Of a stretch of 64,000 bases of DNA, positions 55,272-63,141 are shown in pieces (the stretch's first letter is position 1; every line of letters starts with the position of its first letter). A program made the position numbers and the translations under genes. Below the pieces are notes generated by a model that did not search any database, was not told the origin of the DNA, and saw only the letters and a program-made list of their open reading frames with translations. Source of the DNA: Scatosoma sp045632265 (GTDB lineage Bacteria > Bacillota > Clostridia > Christensenellales > Borkfalkiaceae); contig JAZQWG010000002.1 of the NCBI GenBank assembly GCA_045632265.1, forward strand, positions 14,269-78,268, given 5' to 3'.

Positions 55272-57104
55272 TTATTTCTCCTTGGGAATACGAATCGTCA
55301 CAATCGTGCCGTGGTCAATTTCACTCTTAATATCAATACTGCCACCGCACAAAACTTCCAAACGATATTTCACGTTGGCAATGCCCACGTGCTTATGTCC
55401 GTCGGACATATAATCGTCGGGGTTAAAGCCTACGCCGTCGTCTTCAATAGCCACGTAATAATTTTCATCGTCGGCATAGCTTGAAATTTTTACCTTGCCT
55501 TGCATTTTATGATAACGAATACCGTGGTTTACCGCATTTTCCACCAACGGTTGTACGGTCAAAGCGGGCAAAGTAAATTCCGTTTCTTTGATATCGTAAA
55601 CAAACTGCAAATCGTCGCCGTAACGAAGTTTTTCAAGCTCGATATAATGGCTCAAATGGCTGAGTTCGTCTTCAAACTCAATCGTCTTTTTATCGTCCAA
55701 CGCGCCCATGTTCCCACGCAAATAGCGGGAGAAATTGATGGTTGCCTTTTCCGCGCGCTTGGGGTCAACCACGCAAAGTTCGGCAATGCTATTGAGCGAG
55801 TTGTACAAGAAATGCGGTTGAATTTGCGAAATCATAACGGCAATACTCTTGTCTTTCAATTCCGTTTCCATTTCGCGCGCACGCATGGACATTTTATAAT
55901 TGGCAATGATTGCATTGATACCAAACGCAATGACGATAACCAACATGCAACCAAGCACGATTTTGGACATAAAGAGCGCGCCCCAAAGCCCAAACGCTAC
56001 GCCAAAGAAATCCACAAGCACGCAAAGCATACTTGCCAAGCTTCCTACCAACACCACGCGCACGCCCGTGTTCACGCAAGCGAAATTGCGAACGAACAGC
56101 ACGCAAAGGGCTATCACTTGAAGAGCGTAAATCACGTACCAGTAGAAACGCAAATCATAAATTCGAGCCACGCCACACGTAGCAAGGATAACAAACGTCG
56201 TCGTAATCACCCCTACTGCCGCTTGGATAATATAACCTATTCTCTTGTTTTTGCCCGTAAGGCAGTTGGTTGCAAACAAGCTTAAGAAGAAGCTGGAAAG
56301 CATTTGACACAAGCAAAGTGCCGTCGTGTTAAAGCCAACTTTTTGACACCAGAAAAATACGTCGGCAACGTCCAAAATATAAATGCCGCCCGTGAACAAA
56401 ATCCAAAACGCAATCATCCAAAGGGATTTTGCAATTTTCAATTTCGCCACACAGGAAACGACAGCCAAGACGAAAACCATCAACGAAATTGCCGCAAAGG
56501 CAAAGCCTATATATCGTGCGCCGTCGTATTGTTTTGCAAGTTCTTCCCCGACAAGAGCAGGGTCTTCCATACGGATACTTTGTAAAAATTCGTCAACTGC
56601 CAAATGGTTGCCGTGTGCGTGCGGGTTGGAAATAACGATTTCCGTCACGCCGTCCGCCGACGTCGGGAATTCCCATTGTTGCCACATCATACCGCAACCG
56701 TTTGAACCAAAACTGGGGTCTTCCGTGTCAAAGATCATCGTTTCTTCCCCTGCCGTTATTTTAAGAGAGATATGGTTGCAATAGAAATTGAAAAAACAGC
56801 CTTTGGGGTTGTCCGTCAAAAATTCGCCGTCGGGAAAACTTACGAGAAACTTACCACGCAGCGTCACGTCGCCGTCCGTAGAGCTGATATGTTCGCCGCT
56901 TGAAATTTGTTTCCAGTCGCCATCGCCCACTTTATATTCGCCGCTAAACGTTGCCGTCAGCACGCCCGCATCTACGGGTGCGTATTTATTTTTGGAAAGA
57001 ACCGCCAAAGACACCACGCAAGTGGCGATAAAAATGAGACAGCATATCAATGCGATGGGCAATTTTTTCATTGCCTTTATCCATTTCTTCCATTTATCTT
57101 TCAT
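55272..57104 (-). CDS. LytS-type membrane sensor histidine kinase
   Basis: 610 residues. One N-terminal helix and an extracellular beta-rich domain (~residues 35-190; GVTEIVISNPHAHGNH) are followed by about seven membrane helices (~195-410), a 7TMR-DISM-like layout. The cytoplasmic kinase has QIQPHFLYNSLNSIAEL with phospho-acceptor His431, and an ATPase domain with QPLVENAVNHGI and DDGVGFNPDD. It should phosphorylate the adjacent regulator, whose gene starts 1 bp after this stop. The outer domain probably senses an envelope or carbohydrate cue. Preceded by AAGGAGAG. A terminator upstream (57165-57198) suggests it may have a separate, unrecognised promoter. Confidence 0.92.
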   Translation of the reverse strand: MKDKWKKWIKAMKKLPIALICCLIFIATCVVSLAVLSKNKYAPVDAGVLTATFSGEYKVGDGDWKQISSGEHISSTDGDVTLRGKFLVSFPDGEFLTDNPKGCFFNFYCNHISLKITAGEETMIFDTEDPSFGSNGCGMMWQQWEFPTSADGVTEIVISNPHAHGNHLAVDEFLQSIRMEDPALVGEELAKQYDGARYIGFAFAAISLMVFVLAVVSCVAKLKIAKSLWMIAFWILFTGGIYILDVADVFFWCQKVGFNTTALCLCQMLSSFFLSLFATNCLTGKNKRIGYIIQAAVGVITTTFVILATCGVARIYDLRFYWYVIYALQVIALCVLFVRNFACVNTGVRVVLVGSLASMLCVLVDFFGVAFGLWGALFMSKIVLGCMLVIVIAFGINAIIANYKMSMRAREMETELKDKSIAVMISQIQPHFLYNSLNSIAELCVVDPKRAEKATINFSRYLRGNMGALDDKKTIEFEDELSHLSHYIELEKLRYGDDLQFVYDIKETEFTLPALTVQPLVENAVNHGIRYHKMQGKVKISSYADDENYYVAIEDDGVGFNPDDYMSDGHKHVGIANVKYRLEVLCGGSIDIKSEIDHGTIVTIRIPKEK

Positions 57105-57164
57105 AAAAGTTCTCTCCTTTCTACCCCTTTTTTATGGGGATTGTTCATTTTAGCAGTTTGATTG

Positions 57165-57198
57165 AAAAAACGACAATATCCCCGATGTAATTTCGGGG
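57165..57198 (-). terminator. Possible terminator after the first two T4SS-locus genes
   Basis: CCCCGA / TCGGGG 6-bp stem with a 7-nt loop, 26 bp past the stop at 57224; the T run begins about 9 nt after the stem, so it may be partial. Confidence 0.55.
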
Positions 57199-57223
57199 AA
57201 TTTTGTCTATGTATTTGTAGAAA

Positions 57224-58621
57224 TTATTTATCAATCTTAGGTGCGCCGATTTCAATAGGTGCTTTATCCACACGGGGTGCAATTTCAGCGTTCGACTCGT
57301 TCAAATCTACCTTGATAGGTTCAACATCTTGCACCTTATTTTCAGGGTACAATGCGCCAAAGGTTTCTTGTGCTTCGTTGATTGCGGAATCGATAGCGTC
57401 GGGTGCTACTTCAGAGCTCAACATTTCACGAATGGCATCCGCGTTTTGCAAAGCCATGAAGCCTTTGCCGTATGCGCCGTATTCGTTTTGTTTGAACGCT
57501 ACGGGCGATGCGCCGTTCAAGATAATATCGGTGAGCTTTTGCGCAACGATAACACGATCTTTCACGTCAGCAACTTTCAAGTTTTTTGTTGCATTCAACG
57601 CAACGTTGAATACGTTTTTCGCACTGTTGTTTACGAGTTTTGCCAAATCGGCTTTGCCAAGCCCGTTTTCTACCGCCAAGTCGAACTCTTTACAGAATTT
57701 TTCTACTTCATTAATCAAAGGATTATACACGTGCGAAGTCGACATAATTTTCAAAAGCGCAGGGTTGGCTTTGCCAGCAAGCGCAGCTTTCAAATCTTCC
57801 GTCACCTTCGTTTTGAAGTTCCCATCCTCGGTGCAAATCGAAAACTGATCTTTCATGGTAAGTTCGTCAGCCGATTTTTTCATGACTTCTTCCATTTCTT
57901 CTTTCTTTTGTTCTTCTTGGATTGTTTTCAAGTCTTCAATGGCTTGTTCATGGCGACGCTCTTCTTCACCTTCGATCGCAGCTGCGCTCATTCTTGCTCT
58001 TGTTTTTTCAATACGGTTCATTTCCGTAATGTTGGAAGTAGGCAAGTCTGCTTTGTACGCCTCGTATCTTTCGTTAAATCCTTCCACCGAATCGCCCGTC
58101 AAGGAAAGCATCAAGTTTTTAAGAACTTTGAGAGTATCTCTTTCCGCCGTGTATTGACGATGGTTAAAAAGCCACTCAAATACCGAACGCTTATCAAAGC
58201 TTTCCTTCAATGCACGGTACGCGGGCAAAAGCGTCGCATAAATTTGGTCTTTCACCAGCAATACATCTTCTTCGCTCGTCATGAAACTCATCCTAGGCAA
58301 AGGCGAATCCGTCTTTCCTCTCCCATTCAAAGCTACTTCCCACCAAGTCGTATGCAGCTCCTTCGAGTTTATACGCACGATTTCCCACGATTTTTCTTCT
58401 TTGGTCATATCTCCTTCGTGCAGCAAAAGGAACGCACCGTCTTCTTCACGAATGCCCAACAATCCTTGGATCCAACACTTCATATGATCGGTGAAACGAT
58501 AATATTTATTCTTAGGGTTGCTATATTCATAATTTTCGTTCAAATCAATCGTTCCCATATTAGCAATGGTACTTTCCCAGTTTCTCAATTCAATTGCTTT
58601 TTCAATAAGAGTTTTACTCAT
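57224..58621 (-). CDS. T4SS-locus soluble protein B, candidate substrate (paralogue of protein A)
   Basis: 465 residues, helical and charged, no signal peptide or membrane segment. It aligns by eye with the protein at 58648-60732 over most of its length: PAYRALKESFDKRS, WLFNHRQYTAERDTLKVL, LMLSLTG, KDRVIVAQKL, and the very end PIEIGAPKIDK. A coiled-coil-like Glu/Lys stretch (~residues 220-250) lies in the middle. No known family recognised. Because it is cytoplasmic by signal yet co-regulated with the channel, and shares a C-terminal tail with A, I propose it as a T4SS substrate or substrate adaptor. AAGGAAGG precedes the ATG. Confidence 0.75.
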   Translation of the reverse strand: MSKTLIEKAIELRNWESTIANMGTIDLNENYEYSNPKNKYYRFTDHMKCWIQGLLGIREEDGAFLLLHEGDMTKEEKSWEIVRINSKELHTTWWEVALNGRGKTDSPLPRMSFMTSEEDVLLVKDQIYATLLPAYRALKESFDKRSVFEWLFNHRQYTAERDTLKVLKNLMLSLTGDSVEGFNERYEAYKADLPTSNITEMNRIEKTRARMSAAAIEGEEERRHEQAIEDLKTIQEEQKKEEMEEVMKKSADELTMKDQFSICTEDGNFKTKVTEDLKAALAGKANPALLKIMSTSHVYNPLINEVEKFCKEFDLAVENGLGKADLAKLVNNSAKNVFNVALNATKNLKVADVKDRVIVAQKLTDIILNGASPVAFKQNEYGAYGKGFMALQNADAIREMLSSEVAPDAIDSAINEAQETFGALYPENKVQDVEPIKVDLNESNAEIAPRVDKAPIEIGAPKIDK

Positions 58622-58647
58622 ACTATTTTTCCTTCCTTTTTTATGTA

Positions 58648-60732
58648 TTATTTTTCAATTTTAGGTGCGTTGATTTCAATAGGCTTAAGTTCTACGGGAG
58701 GAACAATGTCCGTCTTGGGTTCTTCTATCTTAACGACAACGGGTTCGGGTTTATCGCTGGGCACTTCATTTTGAACAGCTTTATTGTCGTTATTTTCAAC
58801 TTTGACTTTGCTATCTTCCTTCTTCGAATCCTTTTTCGCGTTTTCTTTAAGTTTCTTCTTCGCTTCTTCCTTGGCTTGTTCGTATTTCTTCTTTATTTCA
58901 TCCTTATTTTGTTCGTAATAAGTAAGCGATTCGTCAACCTTTTTCCCCGTTGCTTCTGCGGCGTAGTTTTCATAAAGCCCTTTAAGCTTCGCATCTGCAT
59001 CTATCCACTTCTTTTGAGTGGCTTGAGGAACGCCTTTCTTAATAATGGAGCTTTCGTGCTCTTTCGCATATTTCCATCTATTAACGTTTTCGTTGATAAC
59101 TTCAATCATTGCCTTATCCGTAATGACTTTATACATTACCATCTTTTGCGCGTTGCCAAGCAATTCCTTTTCATTTTTCAAGTTTGCAGGGTCGGGACGA
59201 TAGCCGATTTCAAACACGTTGGTCTTGCTGATTTCTTCACCACGATGCTTTGCAGCAAGCACGTTTTTCGCCGCCTTAATAGCCGCCTTGATTTCACTTT
59301 CGCCGTACTTATTGCCACAGGTTTGTTTGATGTAATCGTAAATCTTATCCGAGTTTTCCAAAATGTGGTAGCTTTGGATGTATTCCTTACCGCCCAAATC
59401 GGAATAGAAAGCAAGGGGCGTTCTATATTTCAACGTCATGTTCGCAATTCTTTGCGCTGCAACGATTCTATCTTTCAAGGTCGTAATACCAAACAAAGAA
59501 CCGCCAACCTTTTCTCTTACTTCCTTACCTCTCACTTCCTTAACGATTTCTCTCGTGTCTTCCGCACCCAAAGATTTGAACGCATCTTCAAACAAGAGTT
59601 TCGTGACTCTAGGCAAAGCTTTCGTAAATTCCGTTTTAAGCGCTTCGCCTTGATTGTTTTCGCTGATTGTGTCGTAAAGACCACAGCAAAGTTGTGCAGC
59701 ATTACGCATCGCCTTATAGGTATGGATGTGGATTGCTCTAAACGCCATTTCCTCGTTGTCTTCGTTCGTTTTCAACGTACTCATAAATTTCAAACAAAGC
59801 TTGTCGATTGCGTCCTTTTCTTCAAGGTCGTTAAGTCTATTTACCGCACGTACGTTATCCTTAATAGGCTCGTCTTCGTCAGGCAACTTATTGGCGTTTT
59901 CAATAATCTCTTTCATATCTTCTTCCGAATAGAAGAAGTCGTCGTTTCTTTCAACGTCCGCAAAGGGGTCGTCTTTAATCCCCGTCACGAGCGTTTTACC
60001 ATCTTCCAATTGGAATTGCGTATCAATAGCGTCCGTTTTAAAAAGGTCTTCTTCTATCGGCTCGTTCATCTTCAATTCACGATTAGAATACTCAACTTCG
60101 ACGGGTTTTGCGATTTCCACGTCTTTATATTCTTCTCTGTATGCGTAATATTTTTCATCCAACTGTTCTTTCGTATAACCCGTCAAAGACGTGATAAGAC
60201 TCGTCATAACTTTGAGAGCGTCGCGTTCTGCCGTGTATTGTTTATGATTGAAAATCCATTGCCAAAACGAACGATTCGAATAACTATCTCTTAAAGCGCG
60301 ATATGCGGGGAAGAACGTCGAGTACACGGCATTATTAACTTCGTCGCGCGCAAGCATCGTAGCTGATTCGTCGCCCGTTACAGCGTAATTAAGTCTTGGC
60401 AAGAAATTATCTCCCTTTTCTTTCACCCCTTTCAAGGCAAGTTGATACCAATTATTTGGCAACGCCGTTACTTTTCCGCCAACAGATTGCAACCAATCTT
60501 TACACTCCGTGCTTTCTTCATCTTCGCGAATATTCAAAAGCGCGCCTTCTTCGGTAGTATAATGGCCAAAAACACCTTCCACCCAGTCTTTCACAAACAT
60601 AGTTAAACGTTCGTAAACGTTCGTTTCATCCTTGTAGGTGTGGGTGGGATTCATAGGCATATTATCCACACTATCAAGATAGTATTTCCATTCACGAATT
60701 GTTTGAATTGTTTCAGCGTAATTTTTAGGCAT
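58648..60732 (-). CDS. T4SS-locus soluble protein A, candidate substrate (paralogue of protein B)
   Basis: 694 residues, mostly helical, no signal peptide. The N-terminal ~200 residues match protein B (PAYRALRDSYSNRS, WIFNHKQYTAERDALKVM, ITSLTG). An acidic insert (~230-290) is extra. The later block KDRIVAAQRIANMTLKYRTPLAF again matches B. A Lys/Glu-rich coiled-coil (~residues 610-650) and a Pro/Val/Lys linker precede the tail PIEINAPKIEK. First gene of the locus, behind promoter A, with AGGAG at the start. No family recognised; effector, adaptor or structural protein are all possible. Confidence 0.76.
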   Translation of the reverse strand: MPKNYAETIQTIREWKYYLDSVDNMPMNPTHTYKDETNVYERLTMFVKDWVEGVFGHYTTEEGALLNIREDEESTECKDWLQSVGGKVTALPNNWYQLALKGVKEKGDNFLPRLNYAVTGDESATMLARDEVNNAVYSTFFPAYRALRDSYSNRSFWQWIFNHKQYTAERDALKVMTSLITSLTGYTKEQLDEKYYAYREEYKDVEIAKPVEVEYSNRELKMNEPIEEDLFKTDAIDTQFQLEDGKTLVTGIKDDPFADVERNDDFFYSEEDMKEIIENANKLPDEDEPIKDNVRAVNRLNDLEEKDAIDKLCLKFMSTLKTNEDNEEMAFRAIHIHTYKAMRNAAQLCCGLYDTISENNQGEALKTEFTKALPRVTKLLFEDAFKSLGAEDTREIVKEVRGKEVREKVGGSLFGITTLKDRIVAAQRIANMTLKYRTPLAFYSDLGGKEYIQSYHILENSDKIYDYIKQTCGNKYGESEIKAAIKAAKNVLAAKHRGEEISKTNVFEIGYRPDPANLKNEKELLGNAQKMVMYKVITDKAMIEVINENVNRWKYAKEHESSIIKKGVPQATQKKWIDADAKLKGLYENYAAEATGKKVDESLTYYEQNKDEIKKKYEQAKEEAKKKLKENAKKDSKKEDSKVKVENNDNKAVQNEVPSDKPEPVVVKIEEPKTDIVPPVELKPIEINAPKIEK

Positions 60733-60785
60733 AATTATTTTCTCCTATTCAATAATTTTTTTTTGCTTTCGTTTTTTGTACTTCC

Positions 60786-60818
60786 AATATACACGAGTTT
60801 GTCCACCAAAAGTACACC
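60786..60818 (-). promoter_or_regulatory. T4SS-locus promoter A: 11-bp-period direct repeats plus -10
   Basis: Minus strand: GGTGTAC (60818-60812), 4 nt, GGTGGAC (60807-60801), 9 nt, TATATT (60791-60786). No -35 box at the usual distance. It drives proteins A and B, with a leader of ~45 nt. Confidence 0.8.
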
Positions 60819-61022
60819 AAATTTTATTTTTTTTGGTAATATTTTCGCATTATAACGTATGTATTGATTTTATTATATAATAATAACAACAACAAAAACC
60901 ACAACAAAAACGCCATTATTTGAAAAAATATTTACAAAATTTTAAAAAATTTTTTACATTTTTCCCCATAAATGCCATTTCTACCGCTTTTTGGGTTTAG
61001 ACGTGTTCTTAAAAAGTAAAAC

Positions 61023-61078
61023 GCCACGAAATAAAACTCTGCCCTAAAAACCAATCGGGCTACGTTTTATTCCGTGGC
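61023..61078. repeat. 56-bp imperfect hairpin
   Basis: Arms GCCACGAAATAAAAC (61023-61037) and GTTTTATTCCGTGGC (61064-61078) pair at 14 of 15 positions. Inside is a second stem, GCCC / GGGC, with a 12-nt loop. T/A runs flank both sides, so it could be a two-way terminator; it is longer than the simple terminators in this window. Confidence 0.75.
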
Positions 61079-61149
61079 TATTTTTATACCTTCCTCATTA
61101 AAATATTTAATCTTCTACGCAATATTCTTCAAGCATAAATAAATTTTTC

Positions 61150-61192
61150 TTTATTAAACGAAAACCCACCACCCGTTTCGGGCGGTGGGTTT
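61150..61192 (-). terminator. Terminator of the GH20 gene
   Basis: 13-bp stem AACCCACCGCCCG / CGGGTGGTGGGTT (one G-U in minus-strand RNA) with a 4-5-nt loop, then TTTTCGTTTAAT; about 98 bp past the stop. Confidence 0.88.
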
Positions 61193-61289
61193 GTGGTTTG
61201 TTATAGCAAAGTAAAACAAATCTTTTTTATAAAGATTTCTCAATCGAAACCCTTTATATAAGGTTCTTTCTTATAATCCGCGTTAAAAC

Positions 61290-62918
61290 TCACTGCATAT
61301 GTTTTAATGCAAATTCGGCACAACTCAAATACGCAGTTGCCCTATTTTTATCTCCCGAAGCAAAACGCGTATCATCCGAGAGCACGTCTATAACCTTCTT
61401 TACATCTTCTTTACTGCATTGTATCTTTTCAAGATAGCAAGGTTTCTCGGTAGACCTAGGAGGGTAAATATTCCCTATGGCATCAAAAACGTTAAACCCA
61501 CTTGGTACACCTGTCCCAAGCACTGCACGCGTAACCCAAATTTCCGTTTCTTTGTCATATTCCTGCACGGAGCCACTCCAAAGCTTGTCCCCCGCCAAAA
61601 CGATTGCCGACGGCAATGAATGGTCGTAAAAAGCAAAGGATTTTCTATTGCCGTACTCCCAAGCGCAAATTTCGCTTCCTACTATCAAGTCTCGACTTTG
61701 CTCGCTTATTTCAGGCATTTTATCCCATCTCCATTGCGAAAGGTTTTCCGCCGTCAAATACACTTCTTCATCCACGTAGGCGTTGGGATAAAAAGAATTT
61801 ATCATATTGTATCCCATATCCAGTTGTCCTTGAAGCGAGCACCCTTCCCAAGGGCCTCTCCCTGCCGCGGCAATCCGCCAAAATTGCATCAATATATCTT
61901 TTGAAAGCATTGCAGGACGAGTACAATCTATTTGGTCGCTCCACATAACCATTTGACGCCCGTTTGCTTTAACGTATTCATTGATGCGGTTGGCAAAATA
62001 GTAATACAACTCGCGTTTGTCCGCAAGGTTCTCCTCTTGCATCTTCTTTTTGCATTTAACACACTCGTCCCAATGACAAACAAGCGGTGGTTGCACATCA
62101 AGAAAATCCAGCTCGTCCCCGCCGATATGGAAATATCTTCCTTTGGGGAAAAGAGCTATCATCTCGCTGATAACCTTTTCATAAAGATTGTAAACGGCTT
62201 CCGTACCCGCGCAAACTGCCCATAAGGATTTGTTATCCCCTTCGATTTGACAAGACAACTCGGGTAAAAGAGCATTGAGTTTTTCCGAGTGCGCTGGCAT
62301 ATCAAACTCGGGGATAAGCTCAAGACCAAGAAGTTCCGCAAAACTTACAATCTCGGATATTTGCTTTTTGGTATAACAATTTTCTATACGGTATTCCTCA
62401 GGCAAGCAATCAAGCGCTATTGCCACACCAGCCGTATCTGAAAGATGCAAATGAAGGATATTGTATTTTGATTTTGCAATCAAGACCATATCGTTAAAAA
62501 GACGCTCTAAGGGAACTATCCCTCTTGCAACGTCCAACATCATCCCTCTATGTACGCATTCCGGGAAATCCCTTATATCCGTGTCAGGCACTACAAGTGC
62601 ACCGTCCTTCTCCGCTACGATAAGCGAAAACGTAGCCAAAGCGTTGCGAAGCCCAGAATAAGTATAATATTCAACAAGTGTCTTTCCGTTTTTAACTGAA
62701 AGCGTGTAGCCTTCAGGAATATTGGAAAGCACGTCGCTTTTTTTCGCCACAATATCAGCATTTGCATCACCCTTTCTAAATTTACATTTCGGAAGGAAGA
62801 GTGAAATAAGCGCTATGGCTTTATCACAAAGTGCGTCTTCCAAATAAACAGAAAGAGCGGTTGGTATCATTGTTTGATTTTCAAAGGAAATACTCCCTTG
62901 TTTTACGTTTGGAAACAT
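61290..62918 (-). CDS. GH20 beta-N-acetylhexosaminidase, cytoplasmic
   Basis: 542 residues, no signal peptide. The N-terminal alpha/beta domain (residues ~1-100) is followed by the GH20 barrel: HRGMMLDVARGIVPLERL, HLHLSDTAGVAIALD, LIPEFDMPAHSEKL, and the catalytic Asp-Glu pair in HIGGDELDF (Asp268-Glu269). The acid Glu and its assisting Asp define the substrate-assisted mechanism of this family. It should remove terminal GlcNAc or GalNAc from imported oligosaccharides or recycled wall fragments. Single-gene unit with strong promoter and terminator; AAGGAG start. Confidence 0.92.
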   Translation of the reverse strand: MFPNVKQGSISFENQTMIPTALSVYLEDALCDKAIALISLFLPKCKFRKGDANADIVAKKSDVLSNIPEGYTLSVKNGKTLVEYYTYSGLRNALATFSLIVAEKDGALVVPDTDIRDFPECVHRGMMLDVARGIVPLERLFNDMVLIAKSKYNILHLHLSDTAGVAIALDCLPEEYRIENCYTKKQISEIVSFAELLGLELIPEFDMPAHSEKLNALLPELSCQIEGDNKSLWAVCAGTEAVYNLYEKVISEMIALFPKGRYFHIGGDELDFLDVQPPLVCHWDECVKCKKKMQEENLADKRELYYYFANRINEYVKANGRQMVMWSDQIDCTRPAMLSKDILMQFWRIAAAGRGPWEGCSLQGQLDMGYNMINSFYPNAYVDEEVYLTAENLSQWRWDKMPEISEQSRDLIVGSEICAWEYGNRKSFAFYDHSLPSAIVLAGDKLWSGSVQEYDKETEIWVTRAVLGTGVPSGFNVFDAIGNIYPPRSTEKPCYLEKIQCSKEDVKKVIDVLSDDTRFASGDKNRATAYLSCAEFALKHMQ

Positions 62919-62950
62919 AGAACTCTCCTTAAATGTTAATCCATAAATTC

Positions 62951-62979
62951 ATTATATCATACTTTATAGAAAAAATCAA
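62951..62979 (-). promoter_or_regulatory. Promoter of the GH20 gene
   Basis: TTGATT, 17-nt spacer, perfect TATAAT, about 33 bp upstream of the start codon. Confidence 0.85.
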
Positions 62980-63070
62980 CCACAATTTAAAAAACAATAC
63001 GCAACTAAATTTTTTACGTAAAAACTATACAATTTTCCCCAAATATTACCCTAAAACCTATATTCAAGAC

Positions 63071-63100
63071 TAAAAAAGAGGGGCATAAAACCCCTCTTCT
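63071..63100 (-). terminator. Terminator of the InlB-repeat surface protein gene
   Basis: GAGGGG / CCCCTC-type stem (8 bp with flanking A-T pairs), then a run of six T on the minus strand; ~40 bp past the stop. Confidence 0.88.
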
Positions 63101-63141
63101 TTTTAACTTTTAGACATATAAAATTATGCGTCAAGAAACCA

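Larger units (their letters stand above)
60733..61289. other. 557-bp gap between the T4SS locus and the GH20 gene
   Basis: No gene is visible. From right to left: the GH20 terminator (61150-61192), a long imperfect hairpin (61023-61078), an AT-rich stretch with AAC triplets (~60,870-60,960), an isolated TATAAT-type -10 without a good -35 (60849-60854, minus), promoter A (60786-60818) and the leader of the first T4SS-locus gene. Confidence 0.75.

Noticed and set aside
57329..60294. + strand frames over proteins A and B
   Set aside because: Phe/Arg/Cys-rich shadows of the paralogous minus-strand genes, which have ribosome sites and conserved blocks.
31675..60818. Whole T4SS region as an integrative conjugative element with att sites
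   Set aside because: No integrase, relaxase or origin of transfer is visible; the only direct repeat pair is 899 bp apart at one end, and no matching copy was seen at the right boundary.
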